A stretch of 21,361 bases of DNA from Desulfonema limicola (GTDB lineage Bacteria; Desulfobacterota; Desulfobacteria; Desulfobacterales; DYRC01). This document shows, in pieces, positions 13,603 to 21,361 of the stretch (its first letter is position 1; each line of letters opens with the position of its first letter). Under the pieces are notes generated by a model. That model was not told the origin of the DNA. It searched no databases and was given only the letters and a program-made list of their open reading frames with translations. The DNA lies in contig DYRC01000015.1 of the NCBI GenBank assembly GCA_020718925.1, positions 1-21,361 of the forward strand, in the 5' to 3' direction. A program made the translations under genes and the position numbers.

Positions 13603-14505
13603 TTGGTCAGATTCAGCCATAAATTGGTCAGATACGTTCTGAAATATCTGTCGAATTTCATCCGATTCCTTGAGAATCTCATGTCTGGCGTCTGGAAGAA
13701 AAACCGCTTTGCAATTTTCAAGCCTGAGTGATGTACGGCGATGCAATATTGAAGAAACTACCCGATCTTTCACCGCGCCTATCATCAGAATCGGAATTTT
13801 AATTTTTTCAACATATCCGGGCTGTGAAATGATATTTATCGAATCAAAGGCAGCAGACAGCCATCCGTAAGTAACGCCGCCGAGCGCCAGATCAGGATTT
13901 TTTTTAATTGCCATAAGCTCATCTGAAAACCGCTTGGGATCCGAAGTCAGCTTATTGTTTCTGAACCGGATCAGTTTGTAATCCCCGCGTCCGAGTGCAT
14001 AACTCTGAGAGTATCCGAATCTGACCGCAAACCGGGTCAAGCCTTTTACAAACCATTCGGGATAAGGAAATGTCCGAATATCAAGCATCGGCGAAACCAA
14101 GATTGCCCGATCAATCAGTCCCGGATAATCGTGCAGAAAGCGGATGGCAATATGACCGCCCATAGAATGCGACAAAATTGTCAGAGGACGGACAGCCCGG
14201 GGCAGCACCATCCGGCGCACAAACGATTCCATATCTTTTACATAATCCGAAAAATTTTCTACAAAGCTTTTATGACGATTGGAAAGCATTCGGGATGAAA
14301 GCCCCTGTCCGCGCCAGTCAAAGCTGAACACATCATGCCCTTTCTGAACAAGTTCGCGGACGGTTTCTTCGTGTTTTTCCAAAAATTCAGACCTGCCGTT
14401 TAACAGCAACACGCTGCCGCGCTTTTTTTCTATATCGGAAAACCAGACGCCGTAACGAATCCGGATCCGATCTTCAACTTCAAGATAATCCGTAAAAAAC
14501 CTCAC
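13507..14505 (-). CDS. Alpha/beta hydrolase, lysophospholipase/monoacylglycerol lipase type
   Basis: 332 residues; the first ~300 fit the Hydrolase_4 (PldB/monoglyceride lipase-like) family. The catalytic triad can be placed: Ser114 in SHSMGG, Asp247 in GAVKDRVV and His275 in DARHEIL. The FDWRGQGLSSR motif at ~62-72 and LLNGRSEFLEKH at ~34-45 are typical of lysophospholipase L2-like enzymes. The elbow has Ser112 where Gly is usual, which fits GxSxG loosely. It probably cleaves an acyl ester of a lysophospholipid or monoacylglycerol in the cytoplasm or at the membrane; the substrate is unproven. The ATG overlaps the stop of the upstream ABC transporter gene by 4 bases, so they are translationally coupled. 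Residues ~302-332 (Pro/Gly-rich) come from the palindromic repeat and are not part of the fold. Confidence 0.9.
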   Translation of the reverse strand: MRFFTDYLEVEDRIRIRYGVWFSDIEKKRGSVLLLNGRSEFLEKHEETVRELVQKGHDVFSFDWRGQGLSSRMLSNRHKSFVENFSDYVKDMESFVRRMVLPRAVRPLTILSHSMGGHIAIRFLHDYPGLIDRAILVSPMLDIRTFPYPEWFVKGLTRFAVRFGYSQSYALGRGDYKLIRFRNNKLTSDPKRFSDELMAIKKNPDLALGGVTYGWLSAAFDSINIISQPGYVEKIKIPILMIGAVKDRVVSSILHRRTSLRLENCKAVFLPDARHEILKESDEIRQIFQNVSDQFMAESDQPTPPPAPPLKGEGRPHPSSPPLPFQGRGLGG

Positions 14506-16256
14506 GCGCCCTCCCCCAGTTCTTCTTCAATCTGCTGCATTCGGAAAGTTCGGGCATAATAGCCGTTGTCTGCCATCAGGCTCTCATGGGTGCCGGATTC
14601 CGTGATGCGCCCGTTTTCAATGACAATAATCCGATCTGCAAAACGGACGGCGGAAAGCCGGTGAGACACAAGGACTATCGCACAATGTCCGATCATGCTG
14701 CGAATCGCCGTGATGATTCGGGCGCCGGTTTCCATATCCACCTGACTGATCGGATCGTCTGAAATCAGGATGGGCTTGGGGTGCAGCAAGGCGCGGGCAA
14801 GCGTAATCCGCTGCTTTTGTCCGCCGGAAAGAATCACGCCTTTTTCGCCGACCAGCGTATCAAGCCCATTAGGAAAATGTCTGAGAGTCTGGGCAAGTTC
14901 TGCGGCATCAATGGCATATTGCAGCCGCTCTTCCGGAATATCCTGATTGCCGAAGGTGATATTTTCCCGGATGGTGCCGTCAAACAGAAACGGCTCCTGC
15001 GGCATAAATGCCATCAGATGCCTGAGATCGGCAGCTTTTACCGCTCTCAGATCATGTCCGTCTATGGAAATCCTGCCTTGGGATACGTCATACAGACGCG
15101 GAATCAGATTGAGCAGGCTGGTTTTGCCGCCCCCCGGAGGACCGATAATCCCCAGCATTTGCCCCTGTCTGAGTTCGAGCGAAATGCCGCTTAAAACATC
15201 TGATCGATCCGGGCTGTATGAGAAACCAGCATTTTCAAAAACAATTCTGTCTGAAAATTCGGACAAAGAAGCCGCGTCAGGCGTATCAGCAATATCAGAG
15301 CGTATAGACAAAATCTCATGGATACGATCCAACGAGGCAGAGCCGCGCTGAATCTGATTCGTAGTCCAGCCCAATGCCATCATGGGCCATGTCAGCAATC
15401 CCATATAAGACATAAATGCGACAAAATCGCCGGGCGTGATGATTGAAAAAATAGTCTGTCTGCCGCCCAGATAAATCACGACAACAAGACTTAAATTTGA
15501 CAAAAATGTCAGCATCGGAAAAAATAAGCCTCTGATTTTTGCCAATGTCATGCTTTTCTTAACAAACATGTCAGAGCTTTCTTTCAATCTGCCAAGTGCG
15601 TCAGCCTGTTTGTTGTATGCCTTGATCACTCGGATGCCTGCAAGCTGTTCCCTGACCATTTCGGTCATTTCGGAAAAAGAAACCTGAATTTCCCGATACC
15701 CGGAATGAATCTTTTTTCCGAAATACTTGGAAGTTAAAACCACAAACGGAGCAGGCATAAGCGCAAAAAAAGTAAGTTTTACATTGATATAACTCATAAA
15801 CGCAATCCCGGTGATACCCAGAAAAGTTGCATCTATCAATGCCACCATGCCCATGCCGGTCGCCATCTGAATATGCTGAATGTCGCTGGTGGCGTGCGCC
15901 ATAAGGTCTCCGGTTTTCACGGTATTGAAATATGACGGAGACAGTGTTTGAAGATGTGCAAACAACCGATTGCGAAGCCCTTCTTCCACCCGTCTGGATG
16001 AGGTGATAATACAGCGCAGCCAGCCATAGCGGAATATGCCGACAAAAATGGCAAGCCCGGTAATTTCAAGCGCGTGAACCGCCAGCCCCGGCACGGTCAA
16101 CTGCAAAGACGCAAGATCGTCCACAACCCGTTTGACAATGCGCGGCAGAATCAACTGCATGGTATCCACGCCGAGCAGGCAGATACATCCGGCTAGGATA
16201 AACCAGCGTCTTTCTTTAAGATAAGGTTTGATGAGATAAAAAGATTTCACGGTCAC
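14502..16256 (-). CDS. ABC exporter half-transporter (permease fused to ATPase), MdlA/MsbA-like
   Basis: 584 residues. The N-terminal ~1-310 is an ABC exporter membrane domain with about six hydrophobic segments (for example ~18-40, ~62-80, ~135-156, ~160-176, ~245-270, ~277-298); the ATPase follows from ~337. Motifs: Walker A GPPGGGKTS 372-380, Q-loop Gln420, signature LSGGQ 476-480, Walker B ILISDD 496-501, D-loop QVD, switch His532. The usual catalytic Glu after Walker B is Asp501, as in MdlA-type subunits, which often pair with a second, canonical half. No partner gene lies beside it, so it may be a homodimer or pair elsewhere. Substrate could be lipid, drug or peptide. The start is GTG at 16254-16256 with no good ribosome site and a hairpin just upstream. 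It is followed directly by the hydrolase gene, which hints at lipid handling but does not prove it. Confidence 0.92.
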   Translation of the reverse strand: MTVKSFYLIKPYLKERRWFILAGCICLLGVDTMQLILPRIVKRVVDDLASLQLTVPGLAVHALEITGLAIFVGIFRYGWLRCIITSSRRVEEGLRNRLFAHLQTLSPSYFNTVKTGDLMAHATSDIQHIQMATGMGMVALIDATFLGITGIAFMSYINVKLTFFALMPAPFVVLTSKYFGKKIHSGYREIQVSFSEMTEMVREQLAGIRVIKAYNKQADALGRLKESSDMFVKKSMTLAKIRGLFFPMLTFLSNLSLVVVIYLGGRQTIFSIITPGDFVAFMSYMGLLTWPMMALGWTTNQIQRGSASLDRIHEILSIRSDIADTPDAASLSEFSDRIVFENAGFSYSPDRSDVLSGISLELRQGQMLGIIGPPGGGKTSLLNLIPRLYDVSQGRISIDGHDLRAVKAADLRHLMAFMPQEPFLFDGTIRENITFGNQDIPEERLQYAIDAAELAQTLRHFPNGLDTLVGEKGVILSGGQKQRITLARALLHPKPILISDDPISQVDMETGARIITAIRSMIGHCAIVLVSHRLSAVRFADRIIVIENGRITESGTHESLMADNGYYARTFRMQQIEEELGEGA

Positions 16257-16262
16257 AAAGAC

Positions 16263-16286
16263 GGGACGGCGGTTGAATACCGTCCC
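16263..16286. other. 7-bp G/C-rich hairpin just upstream of the ABC transporter start
   Basis: GGGACGG (16263-16269) pairs with CCGTCCC (16280-16286) over 10 bases. On the plus strand it is followed by TTTT, like an intrinsic terminator, but no plus-strand gene leads into it. On the minus strand it lies in the 40-base gap between the DUF2333 stop and the GTG start, taking up the place of a ribosome site. It could lower translation of the exporter or reduce read-through. Confidence 0.45.
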
Positions 16287-16296
16287 TTTTATATTA

Positions 16297-17487
16297 TCAT
16301 CCGGTGCGTCCGGCGGTAACCGCTTTGATCATGACTTCGACATAAAACCGGGCATGACTGATAGGTGCTGCCATATTTGCCCGATGATTGGCAAAGATGC
16401 TGCCCGCTCCGCCGTCCAAAACAATCAGCGGCTTGATTTCAGTGGCTCTGCCGTTCCATGCGATAGCGTGATCCATCGCTTCCATAGCCTGCATTTTAAC
16501 CAACACTTCGCTGAAATCCTCCCGGATGGCGATCAGCATGGTCTTTATCGCGCTGGCAATGCCCTGAGAATAATAAAAATAGTCATCTACCTTGAACCAA
16601 CTGACGCTTTTTCCGTCTTCTTCCATGGATTTGACCAGATTCTGATCGCATGCGCCAAGCAGATCCGCATAGGACTGAAGCAGAGGCTCAAGGTTTTCCG
16701 CACGCGTATAAATCGCAGCCTCTCCTTTTTCCAATTTTTTGATAAAATTTTTGTACCCGTTAATAGCGTCCTGATACTGGGATTCGGCAGACGGAAGCCA
16801 CCACTGATTTGCCTTGACCATCAGCCGGTTCATTGCCTGTTCAAGATCAGGATCAATGACTGCGGTATTGCCGGTGCGCGAAATCCGTTGAGCCAGATGC
16901 ACAGCAGTTCGGCGGGTTACTTCAAGTACGCCGAGCTGGAACTTATTCACATTGTCCGTAGGCTCAATAAGGTCATTGCTTCTCCATCCCCACCACCGCT
17001 TATTCAGTTCATAATCAATCGGTTCTATGGCTGCTGTCAGAAAAGCAACGCCTTTGATCCGCTGACCTGATCCCATCACTGCGGTCATTGTCCGTTTGAG
17101 GTTATCCGCCGCAGCTTTGTTTTCCTCCGATGTTTTCGGGATTGAATAAGGGGTGTATCCTGCCACGGATTTGGACGGCTGAACCTCCGGCTGAACCGGC
17201 CTCTGCATAGGCATAACGGGTGATTCAGGTTTGGAGTTTGTCGTCATAGGTCTGATGGGTCCGGTCTGAACGTCAATACCGCTGCTCATTCCTACTGCGG
17301 GCGCGGGTTTTTTCTGAAAAAAGCCGATCACCACGCTGAACAGCCATAATACGACCAGCGTTCCTACAATACCGCCGATCACCTTTGGGGTCATCAGCAT
17401 TGCAAGCATCTTGTTTGTCTGTTTTTTCTCAGCCTCATCGCTTCTGACCTCTTGCTGAGTATCGGTTTTGTCTTTCAGTTCATCCAT
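16297..17487 (-). CDS. DUF2333 family inner-membrane protein
   Basis: 396 residues, function unknown. A charged N-terminus is followed by one membrane segment at ~35-57, a Pro/Met-rich linker to ~120, and the conserved DUF2333 body. Recognisable features of the body are RWWGWRSNDL ~164-173, NKFQLGVLEVTRRT ~181-194, QWWLPSAESQY ~228-238 and, further on, DDYFYYSQGIASA. Most of the chain should lie in the periplasm. ATG 17485-17487 is preferred because AAGGAG (17494-17499) is 6 bases before it; the frame is open 18 codons further up but without support. The gene ends in tandem stops (TGA TAA). It sits 60 bases after selB and 40 bases before the ABC transporter, apparently in one operon. The family name is recalled from sequence pattern. 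Confidence 0.82.
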   Translation of the reverse strand: MDELKDKTDTQQEVRSDEAEKKQTNKMLAMLMTPKVIGGIVGTLVVLWLFSVVIGFFQKKPAPAVGMSSGIDVQTGPIRPMTTNSKPESPVMPMQRPVQPEVQPSKSVAGYTPYSIPKTSEENKAAADNLKRTMTAVMGSGQRIKGVAFLTAAIEPIDYELNKRWWGWRSNDLIEPTDNVNKFQLGVLEVTRRTAVHLAQRISRTGNTAVIDPDLEQAMNRLMVKANQWWLPSAESQYQDAINGYKNFIKKLEKGEAAIYTRAENLEPLLQSYADLLGACDQNLVKSMEEDGKSVSWFKVDDYFYYSQGIASAIKTMLIAIREDFSEVLVKMQAMEAMDHAIAWNGRATEIKPLIVLDGGAGSIFANHRANMAAPISHARFYVEVMIKAVTAGRTG

Positions 17488-17547
17488 TATCTTCTCCTTC
17501 AATATGCTGAATTTTATTATTTTCTCTTCTCCGACAAACATGGTTTA

Positions 17548-19455
17548 TCAGACTCTGAGTTTTCGCAGATCTCCGACCCGAATGGTAATATTTTTAGCAT
17601 CAAAGTATTCAAGCAGGGGAATCAGATATTTGCGGGATACCCCGACCATATCCTTGAACTGCGGAGTAGTCATTTCGCCATGTTTTATCAGAAAATCCGT
17701 CAGCCTGCTTTTTACTTCCTCAATTGACCGGGTATGAAAATATAACTCTTCCTTGAGTTTGACAATCTTGCCTTCTTTGACCAGAACCATCAGAATTTCT
17801 TTGGCTTTTGATTCATTCAGATCAAAAGATAGGCAGATATCCTTGAAATAGGGCGGTGTCAGCCCGCCTTTGATGTATGCTTCCAGAATTTTTTTATGAA
17901 TATCCGCCTGATCTGTCTTTAAAGATACCGTATGAGACGCCATGCGGATGGTTTCACCTTCCTGAATCATTTCGCCGTCTTTGCCCATGCGAATCATCAG
18001 CAGGTTGAATAATTTGGAACTCACCGCCGAAGGCAGTCTGGATTTCAGTTCTTCTTTGGGCATCCCGGCTTTGAGCGGATTTGCCTGATGATATGTTTTA
18101 AGGTAAGAAACCGCTTCGTTTCTGAGTATTTCAAATATTTCCTGATGAATATATATTGTATTTTCTTTATCTGCCTGAATCAGCTTTTTGGCAGATAACA
18201 GGCTTTGAATTGCGGTCTGAAGTGATTTATCCGGCAGATTGCTCATAATCTTCAGATCAGCCAGAGAAAGCCCCGCATAATCCGATTCTTTTACATGATA
18301 CAGAATCATCTCTTCAGGAGTGCAGCGAATAAGCCCCTTCAATCCTTCAATGATCGGAGCTTTGAACCGCTTATGTTTCTGCGGAATCGGATTGAGAACA
18401 AATCCGCCGCCGATAGTCCTGACCGGCGAATAACTGCGAATCACAAACCGATCATCTCTGACTAACGTGAGCGGCGTATCCAGCCGGATTTGCGCCACAG
18501 TTGTCTCGCCCGGAGCAAGTTCTTCATGCTCCAAGAGAATCAGATTCCCCATGATTTCGCTGGTTCCGGCATGAAAGCGTATCCGGGTGCGGTTTTTAAT
18601 CGGCTTTTTGTTGCTGTCTAAAAAACGCAGAGATACGTCCATCATATAGCTTGCTCTGAGTCCGTCAGGGCTTGAGATCACATCTCCGCGATTCACCGCA
18701 GTTTTTTCAAGTCCTTGAAAATTAATGGCTGTCCGCATTCCGGCTAAAGCTTCTTCCACGCTTTCATTATGCGTCTGAACGCCCCGGACTTTTGACACCA
18801 CGCCGGATGGATACAGCATCACGGTATCGCCGATCCGAACTTTGCCGGAAATCAGCGTACCGGTGATGACCGTCCCGAACCCTTTCATGGTGAACACCCG
18901 ATCCGCCGGAAGCCGGAACAGTCCGGTATAGGCTCTCTGCGGCACTTCCGCACTCAGTTCATCTAAAATTCTGATAAATTCCGGCAGCCCCTGCCCGGTT
19001 ACAGACGATACCGGCACAATGGGTTTGCCATCCAAAAAGGTTCCCCGCACAAAGCTTTTAATGTCTTCTTTAACCAATTCCAGCCACTCTTCATCCACCA
19101 GATCGGTTTTGGTCAGCACGACCAGCCCATGCTGAATATCAAGCATTTCACAGATTTCTAAATGTTCGCGGGTCTGGGGCATCACGCCTTCGTCAGCCGC
19201 AATGACCATTGCCACAATATCAATGCCGGTTGCGCCTGCCACCATATTTTTGACAAATTTCTCATGCCCAGGCACGTCCACAATCCCTACATGCTGACCG
19301 CTCGGCAGATCCAGATCGGCAAAGCCAAGCTCAATCGTAATGCCTCGCTCCTGCTCTTCTTTGAGCCGGTCGGTATTGACGCCGGTAAGGGCTTTGATCA
19401 GCGAAGTTTTGCCGTGATCAATATGTCCCGCAGTTCCCAGAATGATCTGTTTCAC
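17548..19455 (-). CDS. selB: Selenocysteine-specific translation elongation factor SelB
   Basis: 635 residues, normal for bacterial SelB. It is a GTPase that brings selenocysteinyl-tRNA to UGA codons marked by a SECIS hairpin. The G domain shows GHIDHGKTS 10-18, RGITIELGF 37-45, DVPGHE 60-65 and TKTD 115-118. EF-Tu-like domains II and III follow (FTMKGFGTVITGT, then VRDDRFVIRSYSPVRTIGGG). The C-terminal ~270 residues have the winged-helix character of the SECIS-binding part (QFKDMVGVSRKYLIPLLEYFD near the end). GTG 19453-19455 is taken as start because AAAGGGG (19461-19467) is 5 bases away; the GTG two codons earlier touches it. Its presence predicts selA, selC (tRNA-Sec), selD and selenoproteins elsewhere; none of these is in the window. 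Confidence 0.97.
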   Translation of the reverse strand: MKQIILGTAGHIDHGKTSLIKALTGVNTDRLKEEQERGITIELGFADLDLPSGQHVGIVDVPGHEKFVKNMVAGATGIDIVAMVIAADEGVMPQTREHLEICEMLDIQHGLVVLTKTDLVDEEWLELVKEDIKSFVRGTFLDGKPIVPVSSVTGQGLPEFIRILDELSAEVPQRAYTGLFRLPADRVFTMKGFGTVITGTLISGKVRIGDTVMLYPSGVVSKVRGVQTHNESVEEALAGMRTAINFQGLEKTAVNRGDVISSPDGLRASYMMDVSLRFLDSNKKPIKNRTRIRFHAGTSEIMGNLILLEHEELAPGETTVAQIRLDTPLTLVRDDRFVIRSYSPVRTIGGGFVLNPIPQKHKRFKAPIIEGLKGLIRCTPEEMILYHVKESDYAGLSLADLKIMSNLPDKSLQTAIQSLLSAKKLIQADKENTIYIHQEIFEILRNEAVSYLKTYHQANPLKAGMPKEELKSRLPSAVSSKLFNLLMIRMGKDGEMIQEGETIRMASHTVSLKTDQADIHKKILEAYIKGGLTPPYFKDICLSFDLNESKAKEILMVLVKEGKIVKLKEELYFHTRSIEEVKSRLTDFLIKHGEMTTPQFKDMVGVSRKYLIPLLEYFDAKNITIRVGDLRKLRV

Positions 19456-19465
19456 CAACACCCCT

Positions 19466-19642
19466 TTAACGCCCTGATTTCCGATTCCGCCAGTATTCCA
19501 GAAGATATGCCACGCCGATCATGAACATCGCCAGTCCTGCGATATAGACCGGATGTGCATTCCGATAAAACATCCGCATCAGCACCACCGCAAATCCTGC
19601 GCCCAAAACCGCCCGCATCACAAAAATGTTGAATCCGCCCAT
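19466..19642 (-). CDS. Small two-helix membrane protein of unknown function
   Basis: 58 residues. Two hydrophobic segments at ~5-25 and ~32-51 are joined by a short polar turn (YRNAHP), with a basic tail (YWRNRKSGR). No family recognised. ATG 19640-19642 has a ribosome site (AAAGG, reverse of 19650-19654) 7 bases upstream, and a good promoter precedes it, which argues that it is real; the frame is open 28 codons further but those would overlap the promoter. It ends about 10 bases before the selB start, so the two are probably co-transcribed and perhaps translationally coupled. Confidence 0.7.
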   Translation of the reverse strand: MGGFNIFVMRAVLGAGFAVVLMRMFYRNAHPVYIAGLAMFMIGVAYLLEYWRNRKSGR

Positions 19643-19673
19643 TAAACCGCCTTTATGTATTTTAAAAAAATAT

Positions 19674-19702
19674 ATCATATAGTAGAAGTGTAAAAGGGTC
19701 AA
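19674..19702 (-). promoter_or_regulatory. Good sigma70-type promoter of the small membrane protein/selB operon
   Basis: TTGACC (19697-19702) and TATGAT (19674-19679) are each one base off consensus and separated by exactly 17 bases. Predicted start is near 19667, leaving a ~25-base leader that contains the ribosome site. This is the best promoter match seen in the window. Confidence 0.75.
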
Positions 19703-19722
19703 TGAGAACTTTGATCTGCTTA

Positions 19723-20427
19723 TCAATGCACAGGCAATACCAGCGATTGTTTTTCTTTATCCGTAAGATGCCGCCACTGTCCATGGTCAAGCTCTCCGAT
19801 ATGAATATCGGCAATGCGGATGCGGTTAAGCGCGATAACATGACCGCCCACCTTAGCGACCATGCGCCGAATCTGCCGGTTTTTTCCTTCTTTCAGAATC
19901 ATCCGAAAGACAGTGGGCGAGAGTTTTTTCACCTTTGCCGGACGGGTCTTTTCACCCATAATATGAAGCCCTTTGGCAAGATGGTTTAACGCGCCATCTG
20001 GCAGCGGGTTTCGGGTACTGACCTCATATTCTTTCTCATGGTCATAAGACGGATGAGATAATCTGAGATGAAGATCGCCGTCATTGGTGAAAAGCAGAAG
20101 CCCGGTAGAATCTTTATCAAGCCGCCCGATGGGATAAATCCGCTCATCAATAGGAATCAGATCCAGCACAATCTTATCACCGGGCTGATCGCAGGTGCTG
20201 ACATATCCGACCGGCTTATTGAGCGCGATGTAAATTTTTTCACGCTGAAGCTGAACCGGATGCCCGTCAAGTTCCACCTGCTCCGTGTCTGAATCAACTT
20301 TTGTTCCCAGAACCGTAACTATCTGTCCGTTGACCCGAACCCGTCCCTGCTGAATATATTCCTCCCCCCGGCGTCTGGAGCATGATCCTGCCAGGGAGAG
20401 AAATTTCTGTAATCGTATCAGACTCAT
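19723..20427 (-). CDS. rluB: rRNA pseudouridine synthase, RsuA/RluB family
   Basis: 234 residues. It isomerises a specific uridine in ribosomal RNA to pseudouridine. An S4 RNA-binding domain at ~2-60 (RLQKFLSLAGSCSRRRGEEY; GRVRVNG) is followed by the catalytic domain with ALNKPVGYVST at ~68-78, catalytic Asp104 in GRLDKDSTGLL, and EGKNRQIRRM at 180-189. The layout fits RsuA, RluB, RluE or RluF; rluB (23S rRNA) is the commonest assignment for such proteins, but the target cannot be read from sequence, so the symbol is tentative. The ribosome site is weak. About 80 bases and a promoter separate its stop from the next gene, so it may be its own unit. Confidence 0.93.
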   Translation of the reverse strand: MSLIRLQKFLSLAGSCSRRRGEEYIQQGRVRVNGQIVTVLGTKVDSDTEQVELDGHPVQLQREKIYIALNKPVGYVSTCDQPGDKIVLDLIPIDERIYPIGRLDKDSTGLLLFTNDGDLHLRLSHPSYDHEKEYEVSTRNPLPDGALNHLAKGLHIMGEKTRPAKVKKLSPTVFRMILKEGKNRQIRRMVAKVGGHVIALNRIRIADIHIGELDHGQWRHLTDKEKQSLVLPVH

Positions 20428-20505
20428 AAATCAGAAGCCATTTAACATATTGTTTTTTAATGTAATATTTTTCAGAAAGCTGCAAGCCTTAAACGTAATT
20501 TCACA

Positions 20506-20826
20506 TCAGCCTTCGATTCTGTAATCAAGAAGGTGGGGGGATCTATTAAGAAGTTCCAGCAGAACTTTTGCCGATCCTCTCGGAACTTTTATTCCCTGCT
20601 CCCATTTTCTGACAGATGACGGACTGACACTTAACAATTTTGCAAATACGTTCTCACTCAGATTCGTCTTTTTTCTGATTTCTCTGATCTGTGCCGATGT
20701 TATTACAATTTTCGGAATTTTTACTCCGAGTGAATCAAGTTCTTTTTTTGTAAATGAAGATTTAAGACCGGATTCAAGCATATCCTGAACGGTTGTTCCG
20801 ATGGCTTCTTTTACTGATTTTCTCAT
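20506..20826 (-). CDS. XRE-family antitoxin of a type II toxin-antitoxin pair
   Basis: 106 residues. A helix-turn-helix of the Cro/C1 type lies at ~46-95 (IREIRKKTNLSENVFAKLLS, then VSPSSVRKWEQG), a pattern of HigA/NadS-like antitoxins. The N-terminal ~45 residues probably contact the toxin. It should neutralise the toxin and repress the shared promoter. The ATG overlaps the toxin stop (ATGA), with a good site GAGGTGAT just upstream inside the toxin gene, so the two are translationally coupled. Confidence 0.92.
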   Translation of the reverse strand: MRKSVKEAIGTTVQDMLESGLKSSFTKKELDSLGVKIPKIVITSAQIREIRKKTNLSENVFAKLLSVSPSSVRKWEQGIKVPRGSAKVLLELLNRSPHLLDYRIEG

Positions 20827-21197
20827 TCGATCACCTCTATATCAGCCAAGACTTTCTGTGATATTGCCTTTTCGAGTTGTTCGGAGCTTAACGACAAAAT
20901 ATCTCTGCCCAATTTTTTGAAATACCGCAACTCGTTTTTATCAATATTTTCTTTTTCATTTTTTCCGAAGCCGAAAAGAAAAACAGCTCTGTCGTCTTCC
21001 CTGAAGACAATGATGGTTCTGAAACCCGAACTTTTTCCACGATGCTCACGTCTGACACGAACCTTGAACAGATTGCTGCCCAGATCAACTGCGGATAATC
21101 CCGCTTCCAAATCTCTGATCGCATCAAGCAAATTCTGTTTTTTCAATCCGACTTTCTCAGACCATTTTAAAAACCATTTGGTTGAAAGCTTCTTCAT
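20823..21197 (-). CDS. RelE-type toxin (PF06296-like) of a type II toxin-antitoxin pair
   Basis: 124 residues. The family pattern is clear: LGSNLFKVRVRREHRGKSSG at ~39-58, FRTIIVFREDDRAVFLFGFG at ~59-78, then KNEKENIDKNEL at 79-90. Members are thought to be mRNA-cutting or translation-blocking toxins; the conserved Arg/Lys/His residues at ~47-60 are the likely active region. Gene order is toxin first, as in HigBA. The length is full and no frame damage is seen, so the pair may be active. The ribosome site is weak (GAAGAA). Such pairs are often mobile, but I see no insertion ends around it. Confidence 0.9.
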   Translation of the reverse strand: MKKLSTKWFLKWSEKVGLKKQNLLDAIRDLEAGLSAVDLGSNLFKVRVRREHRGKSSGFRTIIVFREDDRAVFLFGFGKNEKENIDKNELRYFKKLGRDILSLSSEQLEKAISQKVLADIEVIE

Positions 21198-21361
21198 AGC
21201 AATTATTTCTTCAGTTTGTAAATGCTCCGAAATTTTGCAATATCAGACTTTTAAACATCAGTAATCATTTTAATTTTCACATCACATTGAGTGAATATCG
21301 GGTAGTCCCTGAAAGCAGCGATCAGCTTCTTTGCAGAAAACTACCCGCAGGTGTGAAAAAA
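21198..21361. other. Region upstream of the toxin gene with a terminal inverted repeat
   Basis: 164 bases without a gene. CGGGTAGT (21299-21306) and ACTACCCG (21340-21347) form an 8-bp inverted repeat around 33 bases, with smaller pairing (AAGC/GCTT) inside. I could not find a convincing -35/-10 pair for the toxin operon, nor a T run that would make the stem a terminator. It may be an RNA hairpin or part of a dispersed repeat cut by the window edge. Confidence 0.4.

Noticed and set aside
16297..16299. TGA followed by a hairpin at the end of the DUF2333 gene as a selenocysteine site, prompted by nearby selB
   Set aside because: The TGA is followed at once by an in-frame TAA and the protein already has its full family length.
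16273..17070. Plus-strand 265-codon frame
   Set aside because: Antisense to the DUF2333 gene, which has a clear family match, start site and operon position.

Overview
The window looks like one stretch of a Gram-negative chromosome. The most likely source is a Desulfobacterota (former Deltaproteobacteria) lineage. This is an inference from four things together: a selenocysteine elongation factor (SelB), a DUF2333 protein, a very large repeat-built secreted protein with a DUF4347 module, and a RelE/XRE toxin-antitoxin pair. No marker gene fixes the taxonomy. Every gene I can support lies on the minus strand, so the window reads from right to left.

Right edge (20506-21361): a RelE-family (PF06296-type) toxin gene followed by an XRE antitoxin gene, overlapping by 4 bases. 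Next comes an rRNA pseudouridine synthase of the RsuA/RluB family (19723-20427).

Middle (13507-19642): a good sigma70-type promoter (19674-19702) precedes a run of closely spaced genes. These encode a 58-residue two-helix membrane protein, SelB, a DUF2333 inner-membrane protein, an MdlA/MsbA-like ABC exporter, and an alpha/beta hydrolase of the lysophospholipase/monoglyceride lipase type. The hydrolase start overlaps the ABC transporter stop. The last ~31 codons of the hydrolase lie inside a G/C-rich palindromic repeat element that seems to have landed in the end of the gene.

Left part (1-13494): a gene for a single-pass coiled-coil membrane protein has its own promoter and a palindrome at the predicted transcription start. 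After it come a 36-bp tandem duplication and a leader region with several inverted repeats. Then a TolC-family outer-membrane lipoprotein gene is followed after 63 bases by a giant gene that fills positions 1-10782 and runs off the left edge (at least 3594 residues). The giant protein has an N-terminal LEDRIVLDGAA motif, a DUF4347 module, one dystroglycan/He_PIG-like and one cadherin-like domain, then about 21 diverged Calx-beta-type repeats. The last visible repeat is interrupted by two tandem phage-tail-like modules. Together with the TolC gene it suggests a large surface or released adhesin exported through a TolC-type outer-membrane channel. The inner-membrane ABC and adaptor parts of such an exporter are not in the window, unless the nearby ABC gene serves, which I doubt.

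The giant reading frame is codon-aligned with position 1. I translated most of it by eye and saw no in-frame stop. No rRNA, tRNA, CRISPR array or transposase was seen.
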